NCBI GenBank assembly: GCA_009694725.1
Contig: SICV01000006.1
Location: 1 to 44,742, forward strand
From: Candidatus Pacearchaeota archaeon
GTDB taxonomy: Archaea > Nanobdellota > Nanobdellia > Pacearchaeales > GW2011-AR1
Direction of reading: 5' to 3'
Length of the DNA stretch: 44,742 nt
Part shown: positions 27,814 to 35,940 of the stretch, piece after piece
How positions within the stretch are numbered: position 1 is the stretch's first letter
Layout: the number at the start of each line of letters is the position of its first letter
The notes under the pieces: generated by a model
The model's input: the letters and a program-made list of their open reading frames with translations, nothing else
What the model was told of the DNA's origin: nothing
Databases searched by the model: none
Position numbers and translations under genes: made by a program

Positions 27814-28284
27814 ATGGCTTCGATACAAATACACGAGCATCCTTTTCTTGAATGTGCTCCTTATCGTCTCCGCGTTGACTTAACATTGCAGGAGCGAATA
27901 ATTCAGATTAATGCTCGTAAAGTGTATCAAATTGGAAATAGAATGGATTGGGGGGAAACAGATGCTTGGAGACAAGAGGGCATTCGTGAATTGCCTCATC
28001 CCCCTATAGGGTATTGCTATTTCTTTAATTCAATACGGCATAGGGTGGAGCTTCAGCCTATGGATGGAGTATCTTATCGGCATGTTCGTCGCAGTGTTGA
28101 TGACGCAATTGATATAGAACATCATCCGGGAGCCCAGGTACGTTTACATATGATTCAGAAATTGGCACAAGCAGAAAAAAGGGATATGCAAGAAGCTATT
28201 GCACAAACGTATGTTCAAGTTGCAGAAAAAAAAAAGTTTAGCAGTAAAGCAACTAAGAAGAAAGCTTTGCTAAATACGAAATAA
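27814..28284 (+). CDS. Hypothetical protein
   Basis: Long ORF with Lys-rich tail; convergent overlap with hisS 3' end. Confidence 0.55.
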   Translation: MASIQIHEHPFLECAPYRLRVDLTLQERIIQINARKVYQIGNRMDWGETDAWRQEGIRELPHPPIGYCYFFNSIRHRVELQPMDGVSYRHVRRSVDDAIDIEHHPGAQVRLHMIQKLAQAEKRDMQEAIAQTYVQVAEKKKFSSKATKKKALLNTK

Positions 28285-29506
28285 GCTGCTTCTCAGTGAG
28301 TTCTTTTTCTATACCTGTTTTCATATCTCTTAGTTTCCATTTCTTTTTCTTAATCTCGTCTTCACCAATAAATATTGCATAAGGGATACCATAGGCACTG
28401 GCGTATTCGAGGCATTTACCTGGTTTATCATAGAGTAGATTTACTGAGATGTTTTCCTTTCTTAGTTTCTGGGCAAGGATACGTGTTGCTTTTTCTTGTT
28501 GAATAGAAATGAGTTGCACAAGTGCGGGAGGTGGGACAACGAGGGAAGCGAGTTGTTCTTGGCAGAGGCCCATGAGTGCTTCAATGCTAAATGAAATGCC
28601 CACTGCAGGAATGTCTCGATTGAGATACTTACCCACTGTTTTATCATACCGCCCGCCCCCACAGAGAGCGGTCTTGGTGCCCGTAATAACGATTTCAAAT
28701 ACATTTCCGGTGTAGTAGCTAAATCCACGCATGAGACTGGGCTTAAAAATGGCCTTTATACCTTGGGCTTGTGTTGCAGTCATGAGTGCTTTGAGTTCTG
28801 CTGCCCCTTCGAATTTATTTTTTTCAAAGAATGAGATGTCTTTTTCCATAAGTTTGAATAAGGTGACTACTTGATTGGCGTCACCATATTTCTTGAGGTT
28901 CATTTTGACAAGGTCTTCTCCAATTTTATCGATTTTATCGATTTCTCGGAAGACTTGTTTTTTTTGCATGAGTTCACAGCTTTCTACGAGAGCATTGCTT
29001 AATTGGCGATTGTTGAGGGTGACTGTTGCTTCGATGCCTAATTCTGTGAAGATTTGCATAACTACTGCGAGGCATTCTGCTTCTGCTTGAACGCTTCCAT
29101 CTCCGAGGATATCAATATCACATTGGGTGAATTGACGTGTTCTGCCCAGGCGAATTGGTTCGTCTCTGAATTGCTCGCCGATTTGATAGCGTTTGAAAGG
29201 GAGTTTGAGTGTAGGATTTAATTTGAGAATACGCGCGAGTTGGAAGGTGAATTCATACCGCAAGCCAAGATTTCTTCCTGCACGGTCTTTCATTCTGAAT
29301 CGATCGGAGATTGCTTCGTCTTCTTGTTCACCCGGTAATGCTTCAGGGCGCATCAGTTCATCATACTCCACGATTGGTGTTTCAATTGGTTGGAATCCGT
29401 AGAGTCGATAGACTTTTTCAACTATCTGTTTTATTTGTGCTCGTTGCGCAGAGATCGGAGGTAAGTAATCTTGAAACCCTTTGACCGTATCGACCTCAAT
29501 GTTCAT
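28253..29506 (-). CDS. hisS: Histidyl-tRNA synthetase
   Basis: VKGFQDYLPPISAQRAQIKQIVEKVYRLYGFQPIETPIVEY...GLRYEFTFQLAR; CGGGRYDKTVGKY. Start trimmed from 29614 to MNIEVDTVKGF (ATGA overlap). Confidence 0.95.
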   Translation of the reverse strand: MNIEVDTVKGFQDYLPPISAQRAQIKQIVEKVYRLYGFQPIETPIVEYDELMRPEALPGEQEDEAISDRFRMKDRAGRNLGLRYEFTFQLARILKLNPTLKLPFKRYQIGEQFRDEPIRLGRTRQFTQCDIDILGDGSVQAEAECLAVVMQIFTELGIEATVTLNNRQLSNALVESCELMQKKQVFREIDKIDKIGEDLVKMNLKKYGDANQVVTLFKLMEKDISFFEKNKFEGAAELKALMTATQAQGIKAIFKPSLMRGFSYYTGNVFEIVITGTKTALCGGGRYDKTVGKYLNRDIPAVGISFSIEALMGLCQEQLASLVVPPPALVQLISIQQEKATRILAQKLRKENISVNLLYDKPGKCLEYASAYGIPYAIFIGEDEIKKKKWKLRDMKTGIEKELTEKQLISYLAKLSS

Positions 29507-29862
29507 AGTAGCACCTTGTTTGAGGGTTTTATTAAGGTTATGGGGGCTGGAGTCTGACTTCTTTTCTGGGTATCCCACTGTCCCACGTAATAGGTAAGTA
29601 TGCCTGTTTTGCACTCGTAGGTAACCCCCATCGTTCTGCAGAAATCTTCTCTACTTCTTCCTCCTTCCCAGCGTTGTTGTGTGGTATACTCATAGAATGT
29701 TAGTGTTCGCTCATCCCCTGTTTCATTAACCGTTGTACTATCGGTATATCCTTGGAGGACGAGCTCTCTTGAATAGAAATCTCGGAGTATAACGGGCGTT
29801 CTCCCTTTTTCTTGTATGCGGCGTTTTATTTCGATTCCTTCATTATGGGTCAATAGAATCAT
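29503..29862 (-). CDS. Hypothetical protein, ATGA-coupled to hisS
   Basis: MILLTHNEGIEIKRRIQEKGRTPVILRDFYSRELVLQGY...; 4-nt overlap with hisS start. Confidence 0.55.
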   Translation of the reverse strand: MILLTHNEGIEIKRRIQEKGRTPVILRDFYSRELVLQGYTDSTTVNETGDERTLTFYEYTTQQRWEGGRSREDFCRTMGVTYECKTGILTYYVGQWDTQKRSQTPAPITLIKPSNKVLL

Positions 29863-29891
29863 GGTGCTTTCCCCCTTGAAAGAGTGGCGAG

Positions 29892-29963
29892 AGCGAAAGG
29901 CGAGAATTGAACTCGCTCCTGAAGCTCCACATGCTTCTGCGCTACCGTTACGCTACAATCGCC
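29892..29963 (-). tRNA. tRNA-His(GUG), copy 1 (G-1 at 29963)
   Basis: D-arm GCGTAACGGTAGCGC, anticodon arm GAAGC-ATGTGGA-GCTTC, T-arm GCGAGTTCAATTCTCGC; acceptor GCGATTG/CTTTCGC has two U-U mismatches. Confidence 0.7.
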
Positions 29964-29975
29964 TATGAAATTCCA

Positions 29976-30115
29976 GAATTTAGAAGCAGGAACAGTGAAA
30001 ACAATCAGCGTTAGGTAACGCCTGTGCTCCGGGGTTTACTGAAGATATGAGAATTTGAGAGTTGGAACTAATGAAAACAACCAGTAGCAAGGGCTACCTG
30101 TGCTCCAGAGTAAAT
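29976..30115. repeat. Two tandem ~75-nt copies of a putative structured RNA motif
   Basis: Copy A 29976-30050, copy B 30051-30115; shared GAATTT..GGAAC..TGAAAACAAYCAG-[hairpin]-CCTGTGCTCC. Confidence 0.75.
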
Positions 30116-30232
30116 TGCATTGACTTTCATAGTTATTCTATCCCTTGAGAAGTTATAAATGTTCCGGTTGATGTGTGATTTTCTTCGAAAGTATCTGATG
30201 CACGTTCTTGATGAGGGGTTCAGAATTGAAGA

Positions 30233-31438
30233 TTATTTTCGTCTGTTTCGTGTTTCATGCCCTTTTTTGTTTTTAGTGCCCTGACCACGTCTGAAGAGAG
30301 GAACGACTGATCGGAAGTCGATTGTGTTTTTAAGGGGAATGAGTGGTGGGAGGCGTTGTTTTTCAATTTTAATCGTTGCTTCTCGACCAATGAGGCGCAG
30401 TTCCCCATGTTCTCCTGATGAGACGAAGCTGATAGCAGTTCCGTTTTTCCCCGCTCGTGCAGTTCTTCCTACTCGATGAATGTACTCGGTGCTTGTTTGA
30501 GGCATATCGTAGTTGTAGACATGACTCACATTGAGGATATCTAATCCGCGTGCTGCGACATTTGAACAGACCAAGATTGAAATTTCTCGTTTATGGAATG
30601 TTTCGAGATGTTCATTTCGTTGAACTTGTTCTAATCCTGCATGAATCGCAAGCGATTTGAGGCCGTAATAATTGAGGTTCATGGTGAGGCGATCAACGGT
30701 TCGACGAGTATTGCAGAAGATCATGACAATGCCCTTTGTTTTCTTGAGGAGATGAACTATCAAGGGGAATTTCTGTTCATGCGTGACATCATAGTAGGTG
30801 TGATAGAGTTGGTCGGGGTTCACATTTGTTTCTGTTTTGATATGGAAGGGAGTATGCATGTATTTTTTTGCTATTTGTTTGCTTTCTTTTGAGAGTGTTG
30901 CTGAGAAGAGGAGGGTTTGTCGTTTGGTCGGGCAGGCTTTGAGAATAGCGTGTACTTCTTTGTTGAATCCTGCTTCAAGCATTCTATCTGCTTCATCAAG
31001 CACGAGATATTGAAGCTTTGTGAGGGAGAGGCTTTTTGTTGTCAGATGGTCCAGGATTCTTCCCGGTGTTCCAACAATGATGTGTGCACTTCGTATCTCT
31101 TGTCTTTGTGTTGCAAGGTCTACTCCCCCGGTAAGTTCCGTTATGTGTATACTGAGGGGCTGGGCACATTTTTGTAAGGTTGTCGTTACTTGGAGAGCCA
31201 ATTCTCTCGTGGGGGTGAGAATGAGTGCTTGGATGCCTCCCCATTTGGTACAGGTGTTGAGTATCCCTGCGCCAAAGGCGAGCGTTTTCCCTGATCCGGT
31301 GGGGGAACAGGCGAGGATATCTTTGCCGTTGAGTACTTGCGGGATCACTTTTGCTTGTATGTCCGTTGGTTCGGTATATCCTTGAGATTCGATTGCAGTC
31401 ACTAGTTCTGCGGTGAGTCCGAGTTGGTTGAATTTCAT
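30233..31438 (-). CDS. DEAD-box RNA helicase
   Basis: SPTGSGKTLAFGAG, TPTRELALQ, VLDEADRMLEAGF, FSATLS, HRVGRTARAGKNGTAIS. Confidence 0.95.
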   Translation of the reverse strand: MKFNQLGLTAELVTAIESQGYTEPTDIQAKVIPQVLNGKDILACSPTGSGKTLAFGAGILNTCTKWGGIQALILTPTRELALQVTTTLQKCAQPLSIHITELTGGVDLATQRQEIRSAHIIVGTPGRILDHLTTKSLSLTKLQYLVLDEADRMLEAGFNKEVHAILKACPTKRQTLLFSATLSKESKQIAKKYMHTPFHIKTETNVNPDQLYHTYYDVTHEQKFPLIVHLLKKTKGIVMIFCNTRRTVDRLTMNLNYYGLKSLAIHAGLEQVQRNEHLETFHKREISILVCSNVAARGLDILNVSHVYNYDMPQTSTEYIHRVGRTARAGKNGTAISFVSSGEHGELRLIGREATIKIEKQRLPPLIPLKNTIDFRSVVPLFRRGQGTKNKKGHETRNRRK

Positions 31439-31568
31439 AGCTTTGGGAGAGAGATGAGGGCTATAAAGGTGTGGTTTAGGGTTTCTTTTGTAAAGTATCT
31501 GATGTACGTTTGGTGAGGGGTTCAGGAAAGTAAAAAGGAAAAAGTACTCCCACTCACGAGCTTAGAAA

Positions 31569-31640
31569 AGCGAGGGGTGGGAGTCGAACCCACTCTAACG
31601 GCGCCACAGGCCGTTGTGCTACCGTTACACCACGATCGCC
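31569..31640 (-). tRNA. tRNA-His(GUG), copy 2 (G-1 at 31640)
   Basis: D-arm GTGTAACGGTAGCAC, anticodon arm ACGGC-CTGTGGC-GCCGT, T-arm GTGGGTTCGACTCCCAC; acceptor GCGATCG/CCCTCGC mismatched at 5:68 and 6:67. Confidence 0.72.
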
Positions 31641-31669
31641 ATGGTCTCAATCGGGATTGGGAGTTTTTT

Positions 31670-31691
31670 AAACTATTGCCTGCAATAGTTT
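31670..31691. repeat. Perfect inverted repeat AAACTATTGC-CT-GCAATAGTTT
   Basis: 10-bp arms, between tRNA-His copy 2 and the rhomboid gene. Confidence 0.8.
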
Positions 31692-31802
31692 ACTGTTTCT
31701 CTGCGATTTGAGAGGTATCTGATGTACGTTTTGATGAGAGGTTTTGGTACGTCTACTTTTTCTTTCAGTAACTTTATTAGGCATTTCTTCTTTCTTTGTA
31801 TC

Positions 31803-32399
31803 ATGAAGTATACGTTTAGTATTATGGGTGTATGTGCTCTTTTTGGTTTGTTCCAGTGGGGCATTCCCGGATTTACGGATGCGTTGTTGTTGACTTCTGA
31901 TGCCTGGAGTGAGCCCTGGCGATTTTTCACGGCGATGTTCTTGCATGGGGATATTCAACACTTCTTTTACAATATGCTCGCGTTACTTGTTTTTGGTTTA
32001 GTGCTTGAACATGATCTGGGGAGTAAGCGATTTCTTTTGTTGTATGGGTGTGCGGGAGTGGGAGCTAACCTTGTTTCCGTCTTTTTCTATCCTGCGTCTT
32101 TGGGTGCGTCGGGTGCAATCTTCGGGATGATTGGGGCATTGGTGGTGATGCGGCCCGGGATGATGGTGTATGTGATGGGCTTGCCGATGCCGATGCTTCT
32201 TGCGGGTCTGGTGTATGTGGGTGTTGATCTCTTTGGATTATTTGTTCCTTCGGGGACGGCCAATCTTGCACATTTGGTCGGTATGGCGGTTGGTTTAATG
32301 TTCGGGAGTATCTATCGTTCTCGGAGTGCGCGTGTTTCTGATCGTCCGCTTGTTGTTGACGAGCGCAGTATGCGCCAGTGGGAAGATAGGTATCTGTAA
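31803..32399 (+). CDS. Rhomboid-family intramembrane serine protease
   Basis: FTAMFLHGDIQHFFYNMLAL...GASGAIFGMIGAL...NLAHLVGMAVG. Start trimmed from 31722. Confidence 0.92.
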   Translation: MKYTFSIMGVCALFGLFQWGIPGFTDALLLTSDAWSEPWRFFTAMFLHGDIQHFFYNMLALLVFGLVLEHDLGSKRFLLLYGCAGVGANLVSVFFYPASLGASGAIFGMIGALVVMRPGMMVYVMGLPMPMLLAGLVYVGVDLFGLFVPSGTANLAHLVGMAVGLMFGSIYRSRSARVSDRPLVVDERSMRQWEDRYL

Positions 32400-32402
32400 T
32401 CG

Positions 32403-32651
32403 TTACTGTTCGTCTTTGTGATAGAAATCTAATATATACACGATATTTTGTTCTTTGTTGTACTCGTATGAAAGCCTGTGTGGAGCAATATATAATTCTC
32501 GTGTTCCCTTTCTTACGTTTCTCATAGGTTTTCCAATTTCTGGATCTGATTTAATTTTTTCTATTTGTTTGATGATACGCTCTTTTGTTAGTGGATCTTT
32601 TATTTTTGTGAATAATCTCTTAAACTGTTCATCGATAATAACAGTCACCAT
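32403..32651 (-). CDS. RelE/ParE-type toxin
   Basis: MVTVIIDEQFKRLFTKIKDPLTKERIIKQIEKI...GKPMRNVRKGTRELYIAPHRLSYEYNKEQNIVYILDFYHKDEQ. Confidence 0.85.
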   Translation of the reverse strand: MVTVIIDEQFKRLFTKIKDPLTKERIIKQIEKIKSDPEIGKPMRNVRKGTRELYIAPHRLSYEYNKEQNIVYILDFYHKDEQ

Positions 32652-32914
32652 GTACGCATTTCTTTAATGAATTCGTCAAATTCCATCCTCTTGTACTTTC
32701 CTTGTTCTATACGTTTGTATGCCGCTTCTGTTCTCCGAGCAAATTCTAACTCTTCGGCTATATTCTCATCGAACTTATCTGCCTTTTTGATAATAATCTG
32801 GTCATTGCTTCTGATAATCACGAGTTTGTCTCCTTCGTCTATTCCTTTTCGTAAATCTGCAGGAATAACTATTTGACCTTTCGAACTCATACGTGTAATG
32901 TCTATTTGTGCCAT
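32645..32914 (-). CDS. AbrB-type antitoxin
   Basis: MAQIDITRMSSKGQIVIPADLRKGIDEGDKLVIIRSNDQIIIKK; overlaps the toxin start. Confidence 0.88.
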   Translation of the reverse strand: MAQIDITRMSSKGQIVIPADLRKGIDEGDKLVIIRSNDQIIIKKADKFDENIAEELEFARRTEAAYKRIEQGKYKRMEFDEFIKEMRTW

Positions 32915-33021
32915 GGTAAGATTATTCTTACAAACTATATAAACGCTTCGTTTCCTTGCTTCTTTTCTCTTTTTCTACCCAGTGATAAGCTTTTAAAAGC
33001 ACCTGGGCGTGACATGAACAT

Positions 33022-33094
33022 GCCCTTGTCGTCTAGAGGTCAAGGACGAGGCCCTTTCGCGGCCTAAACCCGGGTTCAAATCCCGGCGGGGGCA
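33022..33094 (+). tRNA. tRNA-Glu(UUC)
   Basis: GCCCTTG..CGGGGGC acceptor, anticodon arm AGGCC-CTTTCGC-GGCCT, T-arm CCGGGTTCAAATCCCGG; TATA-like CTTTTAAAAG upstream; no encoded CCA. Confidence 0.92.
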
Positions 33095-33172
33095 TATTAC
33101 TTTTATGAACACGTTTGTGTGTCTTTTTTGAGTGAGGGGAAACGCATATAAAGGGGATTTCTACTCATATTC

Positions 33173-34126
33173 ATGCAAGTCAATGATTTAATCTTTAAAG
33201 AACTGTTAAAACGCGGATATTCTTTGGAAGGGAACACGCGCGTTTGGAATATTGCTGATTCGAAGTTATGGTATTTGACTCCTGAACAGGCAAAGGGATA
33301 TCTCTCGCTTGATTCCGAACCTAATTATCGGAATGCAACCGGACAACCGCAAGGGCAAGATTTATTGAAAGAAAGCGCTCAAGAGATCTTGGAATTGGTA
33401 GGTGATGCAGTGTTTAATATTGTAGATCTGGGTTGCGGAGATGGTAAAAAGGCAGCTTCTCTTATTATAGAACTGAAAAAACAACGCCCTACTCTTAAGT
33501 TGCGCTATTGTCCCGTTGATATTAGTGGATATATGGTTTCTGCTGCTATTGAAACCTTTTCTAAGCTTAAAATTGGTGAAATTGTTGAGTTTAAGTATAA
33601 TATTTCTGATTTTGAGAACTTAGAAAACATCACTCCCTTGTTGCGTAAAGAAGGGTTCAAACGGAATGTAATTTTACTCTTGGGAAATACCTTGGGTAAC
33701 TTTGAAGTTAATGAACTGCTCTATGAAATTCGTACAGGGATGACGGACGGAGATGTCTTTATTGTTGATACTGCTATTGATGATCATAAACAAGAAGCTC
33801 GTGCAGAATCATATCGTTTAAACAAACAAGCAAATGAATGGATGATTCATATTCCGTTGCAACTTGGCTTGACCCGGAAAGAAGTAGAGTTTGGAGCTCG
33901 TTTCCGTAATCAACGCATTGAAATTTATTATTCTATCTTAGTTGATAAAAATATTAAGTTTCAGGATAAATCGGTGCGTTTCACGAAAGGGGATCAGATT
34001 ATTGTTGCGGTTGGGTACAAGCATGATCTCTCTGACTTGCTTACGTACCTCAATATGCATTTTGATGCGGTTACCGTGAAGGTTTCGCACGATAAGTCGA
34101 AAGTGTTGGCTATTTGTACGAGATAG
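33173..34126 (+). CDS. EgtD-like SAM-dependent methyltransferase
   Basis: VDLGCGDGKKAASLI..., YCPVDISGYM, LLGNTLGNF, DVFIVDTAID. Confidence 0.75.
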   Translation: MQVNDLIFKELLKRGYSLEGNTRVWNIADSKLWYLTPEQAKGYLSLDSEPNYRNATGQPQGQDLLKESAQEILELVGDAVFNIVDLGCGDGKKAASLIIELKKQRPTLKLRYCPVDISGYMVSAAIETFSKLKIGEIVEFKYNISDFENLENITPLLRKEGFKRNVILLLGNTLGNFEVNELLYEIRTGMTDGDVFIVDTAIDDHKQEARAESYRLNKQANEWMIHIPLQLGLTRKEVEFGARFRNQRIEIYYSILVDKNIKFQDKSVRFTKGDQIIVAVGYKHDLSDLLTYLNMHFDAVTVKVSHDKSKVLAICTR

Positions 34127-34143
34127 TTTTGTGTAAGAAGTAA

Positions 34144-34545
34144 TTATTTTTGTAGTTCGAGTCCTTGTGCAGTCCGTCTTTCTTGTTCTCTTTGTTTGAG
34201 ATGTTCTTTACGTGCTTCGTTCCATTGCGTATAGTTGTATTGCAATTGGCAGGGTTTGTCGGGATCTGAATAAGTGAGAAGTCCTTCTCTGAGTTTTATA
34301 TAATCTCGATAGACTCTCGGGTTGGTCTGTCTATTGTTTAACCAGCCCTGTATATAGGTTGCTTCTCGTTGCATGAGGGAAGGATCAAGCCTAAATATCT
34401 CAACTATTTCTTTATCTTCGATTATTTCTTTGACACGTAATGCGTCCACCCTTTCAGGAATACATATTTCAATTGAACAGTCTTGTGAATTTTCACGCAC
34501 TAAAAGGTATAATCCGTTCTCCACATCCGTAGTTTGTTTAATCAT
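34144..34545 (-). CDS. Hypothetical protein
   Basis: Single ORF; no family recognised. Confidence 0.5.
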   Translation of the reverse strand: MIKQTTDVENGLYLLVRENSQDCSIEICIPERVDALRVKEIIEDKEIVEIFRLDPSLMQREATYIQGWLNNRQTNPRVYRDYIKLREGLLTYSDPDKPCQLQYNYTQWNEARKEHLKQREQERRTAQGLELQK

Positions 34546-34582
34546 TTTTCTTATATATGGCGATTATTTTTAAAGATAGTGA

Positions 34583-34737
34583 TGGTCCTGCCAAGATTTG
34601 AACTTGGGACCCCCGCTGTCCTCAGGCGTAGGGGGAAACCCCTTACGCATCACCCCTAAACGGGAGACGACAACCTCTTCCTTATGGAGGAGGCTCATAT
34701 AAGAGCGGTGCTCTAAACCGGGCTGAGCTACAGGACC
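34583..34737 (-). tRNA. tRNA-Ile(UAU) with 79-nt intron (about 34619-34697)
   Basis: GGTCCTG/CAGGACC acceptor, D-arm GCTC..GAGC, anticodon stem CCGCT/AGCGG, loop CTTATA(C), T-arm CCAAGTTCAAATCTTGG. Confidence 0.85.
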
Positions 34738-34775
34738 GATGAAGCAAACGGGGCGAGGTTCTTTAAGGTTACGGT

Positions 34776-35891
34776 TTAGTAATGTTCTCGTCGTTGTGCG
34801 CGCATCACTACTCGTGTTTGTGCTTCCTGTGCGAGCATGTTAAAGAGGGGCAAGATACTTCGTTGGGTGCCTAGTTTACCGGTGCAGGTTATAGGGAGAC
34901 CTAATTCGGAGAGTAACGAGGGTTTAATACCAAACATATCGGCAACGTCTCCTGGTTTGAGATAAAAAGTGTCTGTTCGTTTGAGCGCCCAACGTGCGAG
35001 ATCACTTCCGGACACTTTTCTTGTTTTGTTTATGAGGCATGAGGGAAGGGTGCCTCGGGTGGTGTTGTCTCGGATACGTTCTTTCTTTTTTCCGGTATGC
35101 TGGGCTGCTTCTGCAAGGGTATATCGTTCGAGAGGATTCAAGCTATGCTCTTGGAGATAGCGTTCAATACGAGCAGGGAGATAGTCCCGGGTGAGTCCTT
35201 GATAGAACTCATCGTTCTTTTTGGGGAGGAACGTGTGTTCGAGTGTAGTGTTATGTACTTTTGCAAGTAATGCTCCTAACTGGTAGGTGTCCAGATAATT
35301 TTGAGGTGGCCAGCTATGTGTTGGCTGGTTTTTGGCAGGTTGTACAAATCCTGCTTTGAGGATTCGTTCGGCGAGCGGATGATCACAGACAAGCCAATCA
35401 GTGAGTGTTTCATGGGGAATGAGGTGCCATTCGCGTACACGAGGAGGGGCTTGTTTATTTCGTCTCCGTTGTTCAGCAATGTGGTGCTGTTGTTTTGTAA
35501 AGTAATCAAACCAGCTTACGCCCGTGTATGCGTTATACAGTGTTTCGAGTCTTTCTTCTGGTTTCTTTTTTTCGAGCTGTGGGGGACTTATTCCCTTTGA
35601 GCCAATTATAATCTCTTCACATGGTTTTTCCCATTGCATACTAATGACGCTTGCAAGTGTGTTTGTTTGATAAGGGATCCGTTCCCCTTCAAGTGGTCTG
35701 TGTATTCCTTCATGTACTAAGAGTCTTGCTTGTTCGAGTTGTCGAATACAATAGGCACTCATCCCTAGTTTTCGTTGTACTCCTCGCCCATAGTAGTCTT
35801 CCCCCCCTATTACTAAGGGGCAGGAGAGGGAGGGAACCACGGTTTGTTGATGTTTGATAAGGATGCGGAGATCTAGTTCTGAGTTGAGCAT
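34776..35891 (-). CDS. Protein with two MerR/Xis-like helix-turn-helix segments
   Basis: YTLAEAAQHTGKKKERIRDNTTRGTLPSCLINKTRKVSGSDLARWALKR and FYLKPGDVADMFGIKPSLLSELGLP near the C-terminus. Confidence 0.55.
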   Translation of the reverse strand: MLNSELDLRILIKHQQTVVPSLSCPLVIGGEDYYGRGVQRKLGMSAYCIRQLEQARLLVHEGIHRPLEGERIPYQTNTLASVISMQWEKPCEEIIIGSKGISPPQLEKKKPEERLETLYNAYTGVSWFDYFTKQQHHIAEQRRRNKQAPPRVREWHLIPHETLTDWLVCDHPLAERILKAGFVQPAKNQPTHSWPPQNYLDTYQLGALLAKVHNTTLEHTFLPKKNDEFYQGLTRDYLPARIERYLQEHSLNPLERYTLAEAAQHTGKKKERIRDNTTRGTLPSCLINKTRKVSGSDLARWALKRTDTFYLKPGDVADMFGIKPSLLSELGLPITCTGKLGTQRSILPLFNMLAQEAQTRVVMRAQRREHY

Positions 35892-35940
35892 ACTTTTTTC
35901 TCCCCTCAATCTATATATACTTTATCGCAATTTTGTATCC

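Noticed and set aside
31714-31746. Box C/D sRNA interpretation of the dispersed motif
   Set aside because: TGATGA occurs but correctly placed D/D' CTGA boxes and terminal pairing are not consistent between copies.
31668-31961. Minus-strand ORFs 31668..31961 and 31673..31930
   Set aside because: Antisense to the rhomboid gene start and built over the AAACTATTGC inverted repeat and the dispersed motif.
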